This document shows positions 1 through 6,275 of a DNA stretch of 6,275 bases, piece by piece. The number at the start of each line of letters is the position of its first letter. Positions within the stretch are counted from its first letter, which is position 1. The DNA comes from Clostridia bacterium (GTDB taxonomy: Bacteria; Bacillota; Clostridia; TANB77; UBA1234). The notes beneath the pieces are model-generated. The model did no database searches and had not been told where the DNA came from. It was given only the letters and a program-made list of their open reading frames with translations. A program made the position numbers and the translations under genes. The stretch spans positions 1-6,275 of the forward strand of contig CAADXZ010000097.1 of NCBI GenBank assembly GCA_900753135.1, written 5' to 3'.

Positions 1-1
1 C

Positions 2-23
2 ATTGTTCAAATTTCTTGACAAT
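2..23. promoter_or_regulatory. Imperfect inverted repeat over the -35 box (possible operator)
   Basis: The arms ATTGTTCAA (2-10) and TTGACAAT (16-23) are complementary except for one extra T in the left arm, and are separated by five bases. The right arm contains the whole -35 hexamer, so a protein bound here would block RNA polymerase. The half-sites faintly recall Rex-type sites (TTGTTAA/TTAACAA), but the spacing does not fit the usual Rex operator. It could be chance in AT-rich DNA. Confidence 0.3.
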
Positions 24-44
24 GGTGCATATTTGATAGATAAT
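16..44 (+). promoter_or_regulatory. Sigma-A type promoter of the operon
   Basis: A perfect -35 hexamer TTGACA (16-21) is followed after exactly 17 bases by GATAAT (39-44), one mismatch from the -10 consensus. Transcription should start near 50-52, giving a short leader of about 27 bases that holds little more than the SD sequence AGGAGG (65-70) of the first gene. It is the only strong promoter I could find in the window and, since no terminator follows, it probably drives all five genes. Promoters upstream of the window cannot be excluded. Confidence 0.85.
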
Positions 45-77
45 TTACTATAGAGAAAATTTTTAGGAGGTTTATTT

Positions 78-413
78 ATGAATCCATATGATAAAGTACA
101 TGAATTAGTAAAAGCGATAAAAGAAAGCAATGAAGTAAAGGAATATTTGGCTTTGAAAGAAGAATTATTCAAAGACGAAAAAAATAAAGAAATGATAAAA
201 GAATTTAGAGATAAGCAAGTTGAAGTTCAAAGCTTACTTATGCAAGGTAAAGAAGCTGAAAAAGAAAAAATCGAAAAACTTCAATCTTTATACACAATAT
301 TAGCATCTAATGTTAAAATTAAAGAATTCTTTGATAAAGAAGTAGCTTTTGATGTAATGCTTTCTGATATTTATAAGATTATTGGCGAAGCATTAAAAGA
401 TATTATTGAATAA
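78..413 (+). CDS. YlbF/YmcA family protein, small and cysteine-free
   Basis: This 111-residue, almost entirely helical and strongly charged cytoplasmic protein fits the YlbF/YmcA (Com_YlbF) family. The N-terminal pattern NPYDKVHELVKAIKES, the following KEYLALKEEL stretch and the middle helix ending in QSLLMQGKE are typical. In Bacillus, YlbF and YmcA work with YaaT to steer RNase Y in mRNA processing, which affects competence, biofilm formation and sporulation. They are about 145 residues long and, with YaaT, carry Fe-S clusters. This protein is nearer in length to the family member YheA, of unknown function, and has no cysteine, so it cannot itself coordinate a cluster through cysteine. The start is fixed by AGGAGG at 65-70, seven bases upstream. 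It is the first gene after the promoter, 32 bases ahead of the amidohydrolase. Family membership is fairly sure; the function is not known. Confidence 0.85.
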   Translation: MNPYDKVHELVKAIKESNEVKEYLALKEELFKDEKNKEMIKEFRDKQVEVQSLLMQGKEAEKEKIEKLQSLYTILASNVKIKEFFDKEVAFDVMLSDIYKIIGEALKDIIE

Positions 414-414
414 A

Positions 415-435
415 AAGTCGCAGTAAAGCGTACTT
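415..435 (+). other. Small imperfect hairpin next to the SD of the amidohydrolase gene
   Basis: AAGTCGC (415-421) can pair with GCGTACTT (428-435) around the loop AGTAAA: four pairs, one bulged U at 431, then three G-C pairs. It fills almost the whole gap between the first two genes and ends directly before the SD sequence AGGAGG (436-441). There is no U-tract, so it is not an intrinsic terminator. It might affect mRNA processing or ribosome access, or be chance. Confidence 0.3.
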
Positions 436-445
436 AGGAGGAAAT

Positions 446-1720
446 ATGAAGATACTTATAAAAAATGGACATGTTGTATCAATGGTATCAAATATAAAGA
501 AAGCTGATATATTGATAGAAGATGATAGAATAAAGAGAATTGGGTTTATTGATTGTGAAGCTGATAAAGTAATAGATGCGACCAATAAAATTGTCATGCC
601 AGGACTTATAAATGCACATACACACGTTGGAATGTCACTTTTTAGAGGAGCTGCGGACGAAGAAGAACTTATGACTTGGCTTTCAAAGAGTATATGGCCA
701 GTTGAAGATAAAATGACAGCAGGAGATGTTTATTCAGCATCTTTGCTTTCAGGAATAGAAATGATTAAGAGTGGAACAACAACATTTAACGATCAATATT
801 TCTTTGAAGATGAGACGGCAAAAGTAGCAGATATGCTTGGATTAAGAGCTATTCTGTCGCGTTGTATAATAGGCGAAGGTGAAGCTGCATTAAAAAGAAT
901 TGCAGAAGCCGAAGAATTTTATAATAATTGGCACAATAAGGCAGATGGCAGAATTAAGGTTTGTGTTGGCTTACACGCTCCATATACATGTCCTCCAGAA
1001 ACATTAAGAAGAGGAATTGAACTTGCAGATAGATTAGGCACGCCAATACATATTCATTATTTGGAAACAAAAGATGAAGTTAAGCAAATGAGAGATATGT
1101 ATAATATGACTTCTACAGAATATTTGAAGAAGGCTGGAATGTTTAATTATCATGTTATGTTAGCACATGGAGTTCATATTGATAATGAATCTCTTGAAAT
1201 TTTAAAAGGAATAAGTGGTGGAATAGTTCACAATCCAATATCAAATCAAAAACTTGGTAGCGGAATTGCTGATGTAAAGAGACTTAGAGAAAATGGAATC
1301 AATGTTGCATTAGGAACTGATGGACAAGGTAGTACTAATACTTTGGATATGTTTGAAGAAATAAAGAGTGCTGCATATCTACAAAAAGTTACATACAATA
1401 GTGCAAAAGCACTATCTGGAGAAGATGTTATAAAGATGGCAACAATAGAGGGGGCCAGAGTGCTTGGAATAGATAGTGAAGTAGGTTCACTAGAAGAGGG
1501 AAAGAAAGCAGATATAATAATAATCGACACTAACAAACCACATTTGTGTCCAATGCACAACATTTATTCATTACTTGCATACTCTGTAAATGGTGCAGAT
1601 GTTGAAACGTCTATCATAGATGGAAAAGTTGTAATGGAAAATAGACAAGTATTAAATGTTGATGAAAATGAAGTTATGAGAGATTGTAGGAGAATAGCCG
1701 AGAATCTTTTTAGAAGTTAA
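446..1720 (+). CDS. mtaD: Amidohydrolase, 5'-methylthioadenosine/S-adenosylhomocysteine deaminase type
   Basis: This 424-residue, apparently complete protein belongs to the amidohydrolase superfamily, close to MTA/SAH deaminases. These zinc enzymes convert the adenine of S-adenosylhomocysteine, methylthioadenosine, 5'-deoxyadenosine or adenosine to hypoxanthine, releasing ammonia, in the cytoplasm. An N-terminal beta-sandwich segment leads into the TIM barrel at MPGLINAHTH (51-60), with metal ligands H58 and H60. Further expected ligands or catalytic residues are H204 and E207 in IHIHYLE, H241 in LAHGVHI, and D292 in LGTDG. E87 in WPVEDK and H177 in GLHAPY match ribose- and substrate-side positions of the family. 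The C-terminal GSLEEGKKADIIIID (347-361) is the usual return to the sandwich domain. AGGAGG (436-441) sits four bases before the ATG. After the catalytic Asp the sequence reads GQGSTNTLDMF instead of the commoner AASNN-type run, so the preferred substrate is uncertain; another aminohydrolase activity is possible. Confidence 0.82.
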   Translation: MKILIKNGHVVSMVSNIKKADILIEDDRIKRIGFIDCEADKVIDATNKIVMPGLINAHTHVGMSLFRGAADEEELMTWLSKSIWPVEDKMTAGDVYSASLLSGIEMIKSGTTTFNDQYFFEDETAKVADMLGLRAILSRCIIGEGEAALKRIAEAEEFYNNWHNKADGRIKVCVGLHAPYTCPPETLRRGIELADRLGTPIHIHYLETKDEVKQMRDMYNMTSTEYLKKAGMFNYHVMLAHGVHIDNESLEILKGISGGIVHNPISNQKLGSGIADVKRLRENGINVALGTDGQGSTNTLDMFEEIKSAAYLQKVTYNSAKALSGEDVIKMATIEGARVLGIDSEVGSLEEGKKADIIIIDTNKPHLCPMHNIYSLLAYSVNGADVETSIIDGKVVMENRQVLNVDENEVMRDCRRIAENLFRS

Positions 1721-1723
1721 AAA

Positions 1724-1749
1724 ATATATGAGAGGAGGGTTATATATGA
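1724..1749 (+). repeat. 8-base direct repeat giving two in-frame ATGs around the recJ SD
   Basis: ATATATGA occurs at 1724-1731 and again at 1742-1749. The copies are 18 bases apart, so both contain an ATG in the same reading frame (1728 and 1746). The SD sequence GAGGAGGG (1732-1739) lies between them, downstream of the first ATG and seven to eight bases before the second. Only the second can be served by this SD, so 1746 is taken as the recJ start. Confidence 0.6.
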
Positions 1750-3434
1750 TAAAGAAATGGGAGTGTAACAAAATTGATGAAGAAAAAATAGAAGAATTCT
1801 CAAAAGAGAATAATGTGTCACGTTTGTTATCTAAAGTGTTACTTAGTCGAGGATTTAGTAACACTGAAGAAGTTCAAAAATTTTTAAACCCAAAACTTGA
1901 AGAATTATATGATCCTTTTCTTATAAATGATATGGAAATAGCCGTAAATAGAATAATAAAAGCTTGTGAAAGAAAAGAAAAAATGACTATATATGGCGAT
2001 TATGATGTTGATGGAATAACTAGTATAGCTGTTTTAAAAAGCTTTTTACTTGAATTAGGAATGAATGTTGAGCATTATTTACCGAGCAGATTAGAAGAGG
2101 GATACGGATTAAATAATGAAGCAATAAAAAAGATTTACGAGCAAGGTACAACACTACTGATAACAGTAGATTGTGGAATATCTGCATATAACGAGGTTGA
2201 ATATGCAAATGAACTTGGAATTGAAGTAATAGTAACGGATCACCATGAATGTCCAGAAAAATTGCCAAATGCTATAGCTGTGCTTGATCCCAAAAGAGAA
2301 GATAGTACTTATCCATTTTCTTCACTTGCTGGTGTTGGAGTTTCATTTAAATTAATACAAGCAATATCTTATAAATTAAATTTAGATAGAAAAAGATATT
2401 TAAAATATCTAGATATAGTTTGTTTAGGAACAGTAGCAGATATAGTTCCGCTTGTTGATGAAAATAGAATAATAGTTAATTATGGACTAATTCTTATGAG
2501 ACAAACTAGAAAAGTAGGGTTGCAAGAATTAATAATAGCATCAGGATATAATAAGATAGATTCAACATCAATCTCGTTTGGTTTAGCTCCAAGACTTAAT
2601 GCTTGTGGAAGAATGGGTAAAGCTGATTTAGCATTAGAATTAATTCTCACAACTAATAGAGAAGAAGCACATAAAATAGCACTTGAATTAAACGAAATAA
2701 ACAAAGAAAGACAAGAAGTAGAAAAGAAAATAATAAATGAAGCTATTGAAATAATAGAAAGAGATAAACTATACGAAAACGGAATAATTGTTGTAAGTAA
2801 TGAAAATTGGCATCATGGTGTAATTGGTATAGTTGCTTCAAAAATCACAGAAACATATTATAAGCCTAGCATATTGATATGCATGGAAAATGGCAAAGGA
2901 AAAGGTTCTGGAAGAAGTATAGACGGGTTTGATTTGCATGGTGCATTGTCTAAATGTAGTGATTTGTTAGATAAATTTGGTGGACATGAAATGGCAATCG
3001 GCCTTTCGATTGATGAGAGCAATGTAGATGAATTAAAAAAACGTTTATTTACAATCTCTAAAGAAAGCAATATTGATGAGATGCAACCAGTTATACGAGT
3101 TGATGCTGAAGTTACATCAGATGATATTTCATTCGATACAATAAAAGAACTTGAAACATTAGAACCATTTGGTGAAGGAAATCCATCACCAATATTTATG
3201 TATAGAAATTTAAAAGTTGATAGTGTGAGGGCTTTATCTAATGCGAAACATTTAAGAATGGTGCTTAAAGATAAAAATTACAGATATGATGCAATAGCAT
3301 TTAATATGGGAGATAAAAGACATAGTATAGATATTGGAAATAAGGTTGATGTTGCACATTCGCTTGAAATAAATCACTTTAACGGTGTAGATAAAATTCA
3401 ATTAAATTTGAAGGATATAAAAAAGAGTTTGTAG
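1746..3434 (+). CDS. recJ: Single-stranded-DNA-specific exonuclease RecJ
   Basis: This cytoplasmic 5'-3' single-strand DNA exonuclease acts in recombinational repair, mismatch repair and fork processing with RecQ-type helicases and SSB. With the start at 1746 the protein has 562 residues. DHH-domain motifs are YGDYDVDG (83-90), TVDCG (140-144), TDHHE (164-168) and TVADIVPL (229-236), which supply the Asp and His residues for the two metal ions. A long charged connector helix (about 305-345) leads to the DHHA1 domain, with WHHGVIGIVASK (355-366), SGRS (388-391) and GGHEMAIG (412-419). An OB-fold domain follows, with the family motif LEPFGEGNPSPIF (472-484). The protein ends there, close to the E. 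coli length (577) and without the extra C-terminal domain of the 786-residue Bacillus subtilis RecJ. An upstream in-frame ATG at 1728 is rejected because the SD (1732-1739) lies inside that extension. All catalytic motifs are intact. Confidence 0.96.
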   Translation: MIKKWECNKIDEEKIEEFSKENNVSRLLSKVLLSRGFSNTEEVQKFLNPKLEELYDPFLINDMEIAVNRIIKACERKEKMTIYGDYDVDGITSIAVLKSFLLELGMNVEHYLPSRLEEGYGLNNEAIKKIYEQGTTLLITVDCGISAYNEVEYANELGIEVIVTDHHECPEKLPNAIAVLDPKREDSTYPFSSLAGVGVSFKLIQAISYKLNLDRKRYLKYLDIVCLGTVADIVPLVDENRIIVNYGLILMRQTRKVGLQELIIASGYNKIDSTSISFGLAPRLNACGRMGKADLALELILTTNREEAHKIALELNEINKERQEVEKKIINEAIEIIERDKLYENGIIVVSNENWHHGVIGIVASKITETYYKPSILICMENGKGKGSGRSIDGFDLHGALSKCSDLLDKFGGHEMAIGLSIDESNVDELKKRLFTISKESNIDEMQPVIRVDAEVTSDDISFDTIKELETLEPFGEGNPSPIFMYRNLKVDSVRALSNAKHLRMVLKDKNYRYDAIAFNMGDKRHSIDIGNKVDVAHSLEINHFNGVDKIQLNLKDIKKSL

Positions 3435-3458
3435 GCTTTAATGAAAGGATGATGGTAT

Positions 3459-5630
3459 ATGGCTACAATTCAAGATATAATATCAAAAGTAAGAAGTTAC
3501 AATAAGAAATCTGATACAAAATTAATAATGCGTGCATATGAATATGCTGATGCACTTCATGCTGGGCAAAAAAGAAAGTCAGATGAACCATATATAATAC
3601 ATCCACTTGAAGTAGCATATATAGTGTCAACATTGGAACTTGACGATAGCGCGATTTGTGCTGCACTTTTACATGATGTTGTTGAAGATACTAGTGCTAC
3701 ACTTGACGATATAAAAAACGAATTTGGCGAAGAGATTGCAATGCTTGTTGATGGAGTAACAAAGCTAGGAAAAATTGCAAATTACATAGATAAAGAAGAA
3801 GAACAAGTTGAAAATTATAGAAAATTCTTCATGGCAATGGCTAAAGATATAAGAGTTGTCATGATAAAACTAGCAGATAGACTTCATAATATGAGAACAC
3901 TAAAACATTTAAGTGATGACAGAAAAGTAGCAATAGCTAAAGAAACAAGGCAGTTGTACGCTCCACTAGCTAATAGACTTGGTATATATTCAATAAAATG
4001 GGAGCTTGAGGATTTAAGTTTGTTATATCTTGAACCTGAAGTGTATAAAGAATTGGTAGAAGGAATAAATTCAAAACGTGCTGAGAGAGAAGCTTTCATA
4101 AACGACATAATAGTAGAAATCAGAAAAAAGCTAAAAGAAGTAAAAATAGAAGCAGAAGTATATGGACGTCCAAAACATTTGTACAGCATATATAGGAAGA
4201 TGCAAAAAGATAATAAAACATTAGATCAGATATATGATTTATTTGCAATGAGAATAATTGTTAACTCAGTAAAAGACTGCTATGCTGCACTTGGTCTTGT
4301 ACACGAATTATATAAGCCAATGCCCGGAAGGTTTAAAGACTATATAGCAGTTCCAAAGCCAAATATGTATCAATCACTTCACACAACGCTAATTGGAAAA
4401 AACGGAACACCATTTGAAATACAGATAAGAACATGGGACATGCACAGGGTTGCAGAATATGGTATTGCTGCTCACTGGGCATATAAAGAAGGAAAGAATA
4501 TATCTGCATCAGATGAAAAATTATCATGGCTTAGAGAAACACTAGAGTGGCAAAAAGAAACAAATGATGATAGAGACTTTATGAATAAGTTAAAATTTGA
4601 CTTGTTTGATGAATATGTATTTGTTTTTACTCCTAAGGGAGATATTAAAGCCTTGCCTGCTGGCAGTATACCAATAGATCTTGCATATTCTATTCACGAA
4701 CAAGTTGGAAACAGAATGGTTGGTGCAAAAGTAAATAATAAAATGGTACCAATAACTACACCCTTAAAGAATGGTGATATAGTAGAAATAATAACATCAG
4801 ATAACACAAAGGGTCCAAGTAGAGATTGGATAAAGATAGTAAAAACGACACAAGCTCGTAGCAAGATTCAAAACTGGTTTAAAAAGGCACAAAAGGTTGA
4901 GAATACAGCCAAGGGTAAAGAGTTAGTTGAAAAAGAATTAAAAAGAATTGGCATGTCCTTTTCAGATTTATTCAAAACAGAATGGGTAGATAAGGCATTG
5001 CAAAGATATAAATACAATACCTTAGATGATTGCTATGCTGCAATAGGATTTGGAGCTATATCTCCAGCCAAAATAATAACAAGACTTCTTGAAGAATATA
5101 AAAAAGAACATAAAGAAGAAGAAATAGAAAAGAAAATTGATGAACTTCGTGAAACAAAGAAAATAGATAGAAGTAAAGTATCAAAAACAGGTGTTATAGT
5201 AAAAGGAATAGATAACTGTTTAGTTAAACTATCTCGTTGCTGTAACCCACTTCCAGGTGACGATATAATAGGTTATATAACAAAAGGAAGAGGCGTGTCT
5301 GTTCATAGAGCGGATTGTGTAAATTGTAAAGAGCTATTAACAGATGAGCAGAGGCTAATTGATGTTTCATGGTATAAAGAGAACAACGCTTCTTACGTTG
5401 CTGAACTAGAAGTTTACGCAAACGATAGAGATGGACTACTTGCAGATATAACCGTTGCTGTTGGAGAGTTAAAGGCGAAGATAGTATCAATAAATGCAAA
5501 AACAGTTCAAAATAATCGAGTTGCAATAATAAATTTAGGAGTTGAAGTAGAAGACATAGATATGCTTAACAAAGTTATAAAAACAGTAAGAAAGGTTGAT
5601 AGTGTCTATGATGTACATAGACAAAAGTAG
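3459..5630 (+). CDS. relA: Bifunctional (p)ppGpp synthetase/hydrolase Rel (RelA/SpoT family)
   Basis: This ribosome-associated enzyme makes (p)ppGpp from ATP and GTP/GDP during amino-acid starvation and also degrades it. At 723 residues it is full length (B. subtilis Rel has 734). The N-terminal HD hydrolase is intact: H48, H72-D73, E76-D77 and D140 in KLADRLHNMRT. The synthetase has YGRPKHLYSIYRKM (235-248), Mg-binding D260, RFKD (291-294), YQSLHT (304-309) and FEIQIRT (319-325, E320). RFKD is the RXKD motif of bifunctional Rel; synthetase-only RelA has EXDD here. The regulatory half has a TGS domain (about 384-446, H413 in the tRNA-sensing strand), a helical domain, a zinc-finger domain with C594-C595, H616 and C620, and a C-terminal ACT domain (about 646-721). 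The start is preceded by a weaker SD, AAAGGA (3444-3449), nine bases upstream, so translation may be lower than for neighbours. It begins 24 bases after recJ with no apt gene between. Confidence 0.97.
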   Translation: MATIQDIISKVRSYNKKSDTKLIMRAYEYADALHAGQKRKSDEPYIIHPLEVAYIVSTLELDDSAICAALLHDVVEDTSATLDDIKNEFGEEIAMLVDGVTKLGKIANYIDKEEEQVENYRKFFMAMAKDIRVVMIKLADRLHNMRTLKHLSDDRKVAIAKETRQLYAPLANRLGIYSIKWELEDLSLLYLEPEVYKELVEGINSKRAEREAFINDIIVEIRKKLKEVKIEAEVYGRPKHLYSIYRKMQKDNKTLDQIYDLFAMRIIVNSVKDCYAALGLVHELYKPMPGRFKDYIAVPKPNMYQSLHTTLIGKNGTPFEIQIRTWDMHRVAEYGIAAHWAYKEGKNISASDEKLSWLRETLEWQKETNDDRDFMNKLKFDLFDEYVFVFTPKGDIKALPAGSIPIDLAYSIHEQVGNRMVGAKVNNKMVPITTPLKNGDIVEIITSDNTKGPSRDWIKIVKTTQARSKIQNWFKKAQKVENTAKGKELVEKELKRIGMSFSDLFKTEWVDKALQRYKYNTLDDCYAAIGFGAISPAKIITRLLEEYKKEHKEEEIEKKIDELRETKKIDRSKVSKTGVIVKGIDNCLVKLSRCCNPLPGDDIIGYITKGRGVSVHRADCVNCKELLTDEQRLIDVSWYKENNASYVAELEVYANDRDGLLADITVAVGELKAKIVSINAKTVQNNRVAIINLGVEVEDIDMLNKVIKTVRKVDSVYDVHRQK
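5603..5623 (+). other. Perfect 8-bp stem-loop at the 3' end of rel
   Basis: TGTCTATG (5603-5610) and CATAGACA (5616-5623) are perfect reverse complements around the five-base loop ATGTA. The structure lies in the last codons of rel (Ser-Val-Tyr-Asp-Val-His-Arg-Gln) and ends five bases before the SD AGGAGG of the next gene (5629-5634). No U-tract follows, so it is not a terminator. It could be an RNA processing or stability element, a translational-coupling hairpin or a palindromic protein site. One such repeat is expected by chance in several kb; only its position at the gene junction makes it notable. Confidence 0.4.
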
Positions 5631-5634
5631 GAGG
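5629..5634 (+). promoter_or_regulatory. Ribosome binding site overlapping the rel stop codon
   Basis: AGGAGG begins at the second base of the rel stop codon TAG (5628-5630). It is 11 bases from the ATG at 5646 and 17 bases from the next in-frame ATG at 5652, so 5646 is preferred although the spacing is slightly long. The overlap suggests that ribosomes finishing rel can start the hydrolase gene by coupled translation. Confidence 0.7.
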
Positions 5635-5645
5635 CAAGACAAAAT

Positions 5646-6275
5646 ATGATAATGAAGACATTCAGAGCAAAAGTTGGAGTGGCAGATTTGTATACCAACA
5701 TGTATGTTATTGCAGATGAAAAGACAAAAGATGGAATACTAATAGATGCTGGTGGTGGAATTGACAAAATAATTGAGTATATAGATTTGATGGGTATCAA
5801 ACTAAGATATATTGTTTTAACACATTGTCATGCAGATCATATATTTGGATTAAAAACATTAAGAAAAGAATATCCGCGTGCCTTAATTGTAATTAATGAA
5901 GAAGATAAAGAAGGCATGACAGATCCAACAATAAATCAATGCGAAATTTTAGGTGTAGATAACAACTTTATAGAAGCAGACTTAGTTGTAAAAGAGGGAG
6001 ACGTCATAAAATTTGGCGAATTGGAAGCAAAAATAATTCATACACCAGGACATACAGCAGGAAGCATGTGTATACTTATTAATGATGCATTATTTAGTGG
6101 TGACACAATGTTTAAACACATATATGGTAGAACAGATTTAAAAACAGGTTCAGAGCGAGAGATAATGTGGTCGATAAAAGATAAATTGCTACAACTTCCA
6201 GATGATACAATAGTGTATCCAGGGCACGGACTAACAACTATAATAAAAGAAGAAAAAGAAATTTATTTGGATGAA
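5646..6275 (+). CDS. Metallo-beta-lactamase-fold hydrolase, glyoxalase II-like (3' end beyond window)
   Basis: An open frame of 210 codons runs to the window edge without a stop. The product has the full metal-site set of the metallo-beta-lactamase fold: THCHADH (59-65), H136 in HTPGHTAGS, D153 in FSGDTMF, and H194 in YPGHG. The order, spacing and GRTDL segment (161-165) resemble the small single-domain glyoxalase II-like hydrolases such as Bacillus YqgX (about 211 residues), rather than true beta-lactamases. It is probably a cytoplasmic thioester or related hydrolase; the substrate is unknown. In these proteins the chain usually ends soon after the YPGHG block and a final Tyr-Leu pair, so the visible EIYLDE is probably at or near the C-terminus and only a few codons may be missing. 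It follows rel by 15 bases, where B. subtilis has dtd. No signal peptide is visible. Confidence 0.92.
   Translation, partial: MIMKTFRAKVGVADLYTNMYVIADEKTKDGILIDAGGGIDKIIEYIDLMGIKLRYIVLTHCHADHIFGLKTLRKEYPRALIVINEEDKEGMTDPTINQCEILGVDNNFIEADLVVKEGDVIKFGELEAKIIHTPGHTAGSMCILINDALFSGDTMFKHIYGRTDLKTGSEREIMWSIKDKLLQLPDDTIVYPGHGLTTIIKEEKEIYLDE

Noticed and set aside
1728..1745. Six-residue N-terminal extension of RecJ from the ATG at 1728
   Set aside because: The strong SD lies inside the extension and no SD precedes 1728; the ATG at 1746 has ideal spacing.
1724..1747. ATATAT arms that could pair and place the recJ SD in the loop
   Set aside because: The stem would be only A-U pairs with a large loop; the same bases are better described as a direct repeat.
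3364..3393. Promoter-like TTGAAA with TAGATA 18 bases downstream, ahead of rel
   Set aside because: It lies in coding sequence, the -10 match is poor and the spacing suboptimal; such matches are expected by chance in AT-rich DNA.
3436..3447. CTTT-AATG-AAAG mini-hairpin over the rel SD region
   Set aside because: Four mostly A-U pairs are too weak to form a meaningful structure.
3884..4189. Open frame of about 100 codons on the minus strand inside rel, and similar minus-strand frames elsewhere (for example 1246-1563 and 5224-5526)
   Set aside because: Each lies opposite a well-supported conserved gene, and their translations are low-complexity, rich in Leu/Ser/Ile and resemble no family I know. 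They are shadows of the coding strand.
5090..5180. Lys/Glu-rich stretch in Rel (about residues 546-573) considered as an insertion or special linker
   Set aside because: Other Firmicute Rel proteins have a comparable charged linker before the zinc-finger domain, so it looks ordinary.
5646..6275. Possible antibiotic-resistance beta-lactamase
   Set aside because: The motif layout and short single-domain size match glyoxalase II-like hydrolases, there is no signal peptide, and the context is housekeeping.

Overview
The window reads as low-GC Firmicute (Clostridia-type) chromosomal DNA. It is strongly AT-rich, Arg is written mostly as AGA and Ile very often as ATA, Shine-Dalgarno (SD) sites are strong AGGAGG-type, and it has a single long-form Rel protein and a YlbF/YmcA-family protein. 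The genus cannot be named from the sequence alone.

All five genes lie on the + strand with gaps of 15 to 32 bases and no intrinsic terminator between them, so they look like one operon. A near-consensus sigma-A promoter (TTGACA, 17-base spacer, GATAAT) at 16-44 stands just ahead of the first gene. In order: a small cysteine-free YlbF/YmcA-family helical protein (78-413); an amidohydrolase of the methylthioadenosine/S-adenosylhomocysteine deaminase type (446-1720); the single-strand exonuclease RecJ (1746-3434); the bifunctional (p)ppGpp synthetase/hydrolase Rel (3459-5630); and a glyoxalase II-like metallo-beta-lactamase-fold hydrolase (5646 to the window edge, C-terminus cut off). No stretch longer than about 80 bases lacks a gene.

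The layout is a variant of the conserved Firmicute recJ-apt-rel neighbourhood. apt (adenine phosphoribosyltransferase) is absent between recJ and rel, and dtd is absent between rel and the hydrolase. An adenosine-type deaminase gene lies upstream of recJ instead. Purine by-product salvage, DNA repair and stringent-response control may thus share a transcript, but this is inference from position.

I see no mobile element, CRISPR array, RNA gene or defence system, and no clear sign of a new system; the genes are housekeeping and look intact. The points most worth a second look are regulatory and contextual: an inverted repeat over the -35 box, small hairpins at two gene junctions (415-435 and 5603-5623), the missing apt, and an uncertain substrate for the deaminase.
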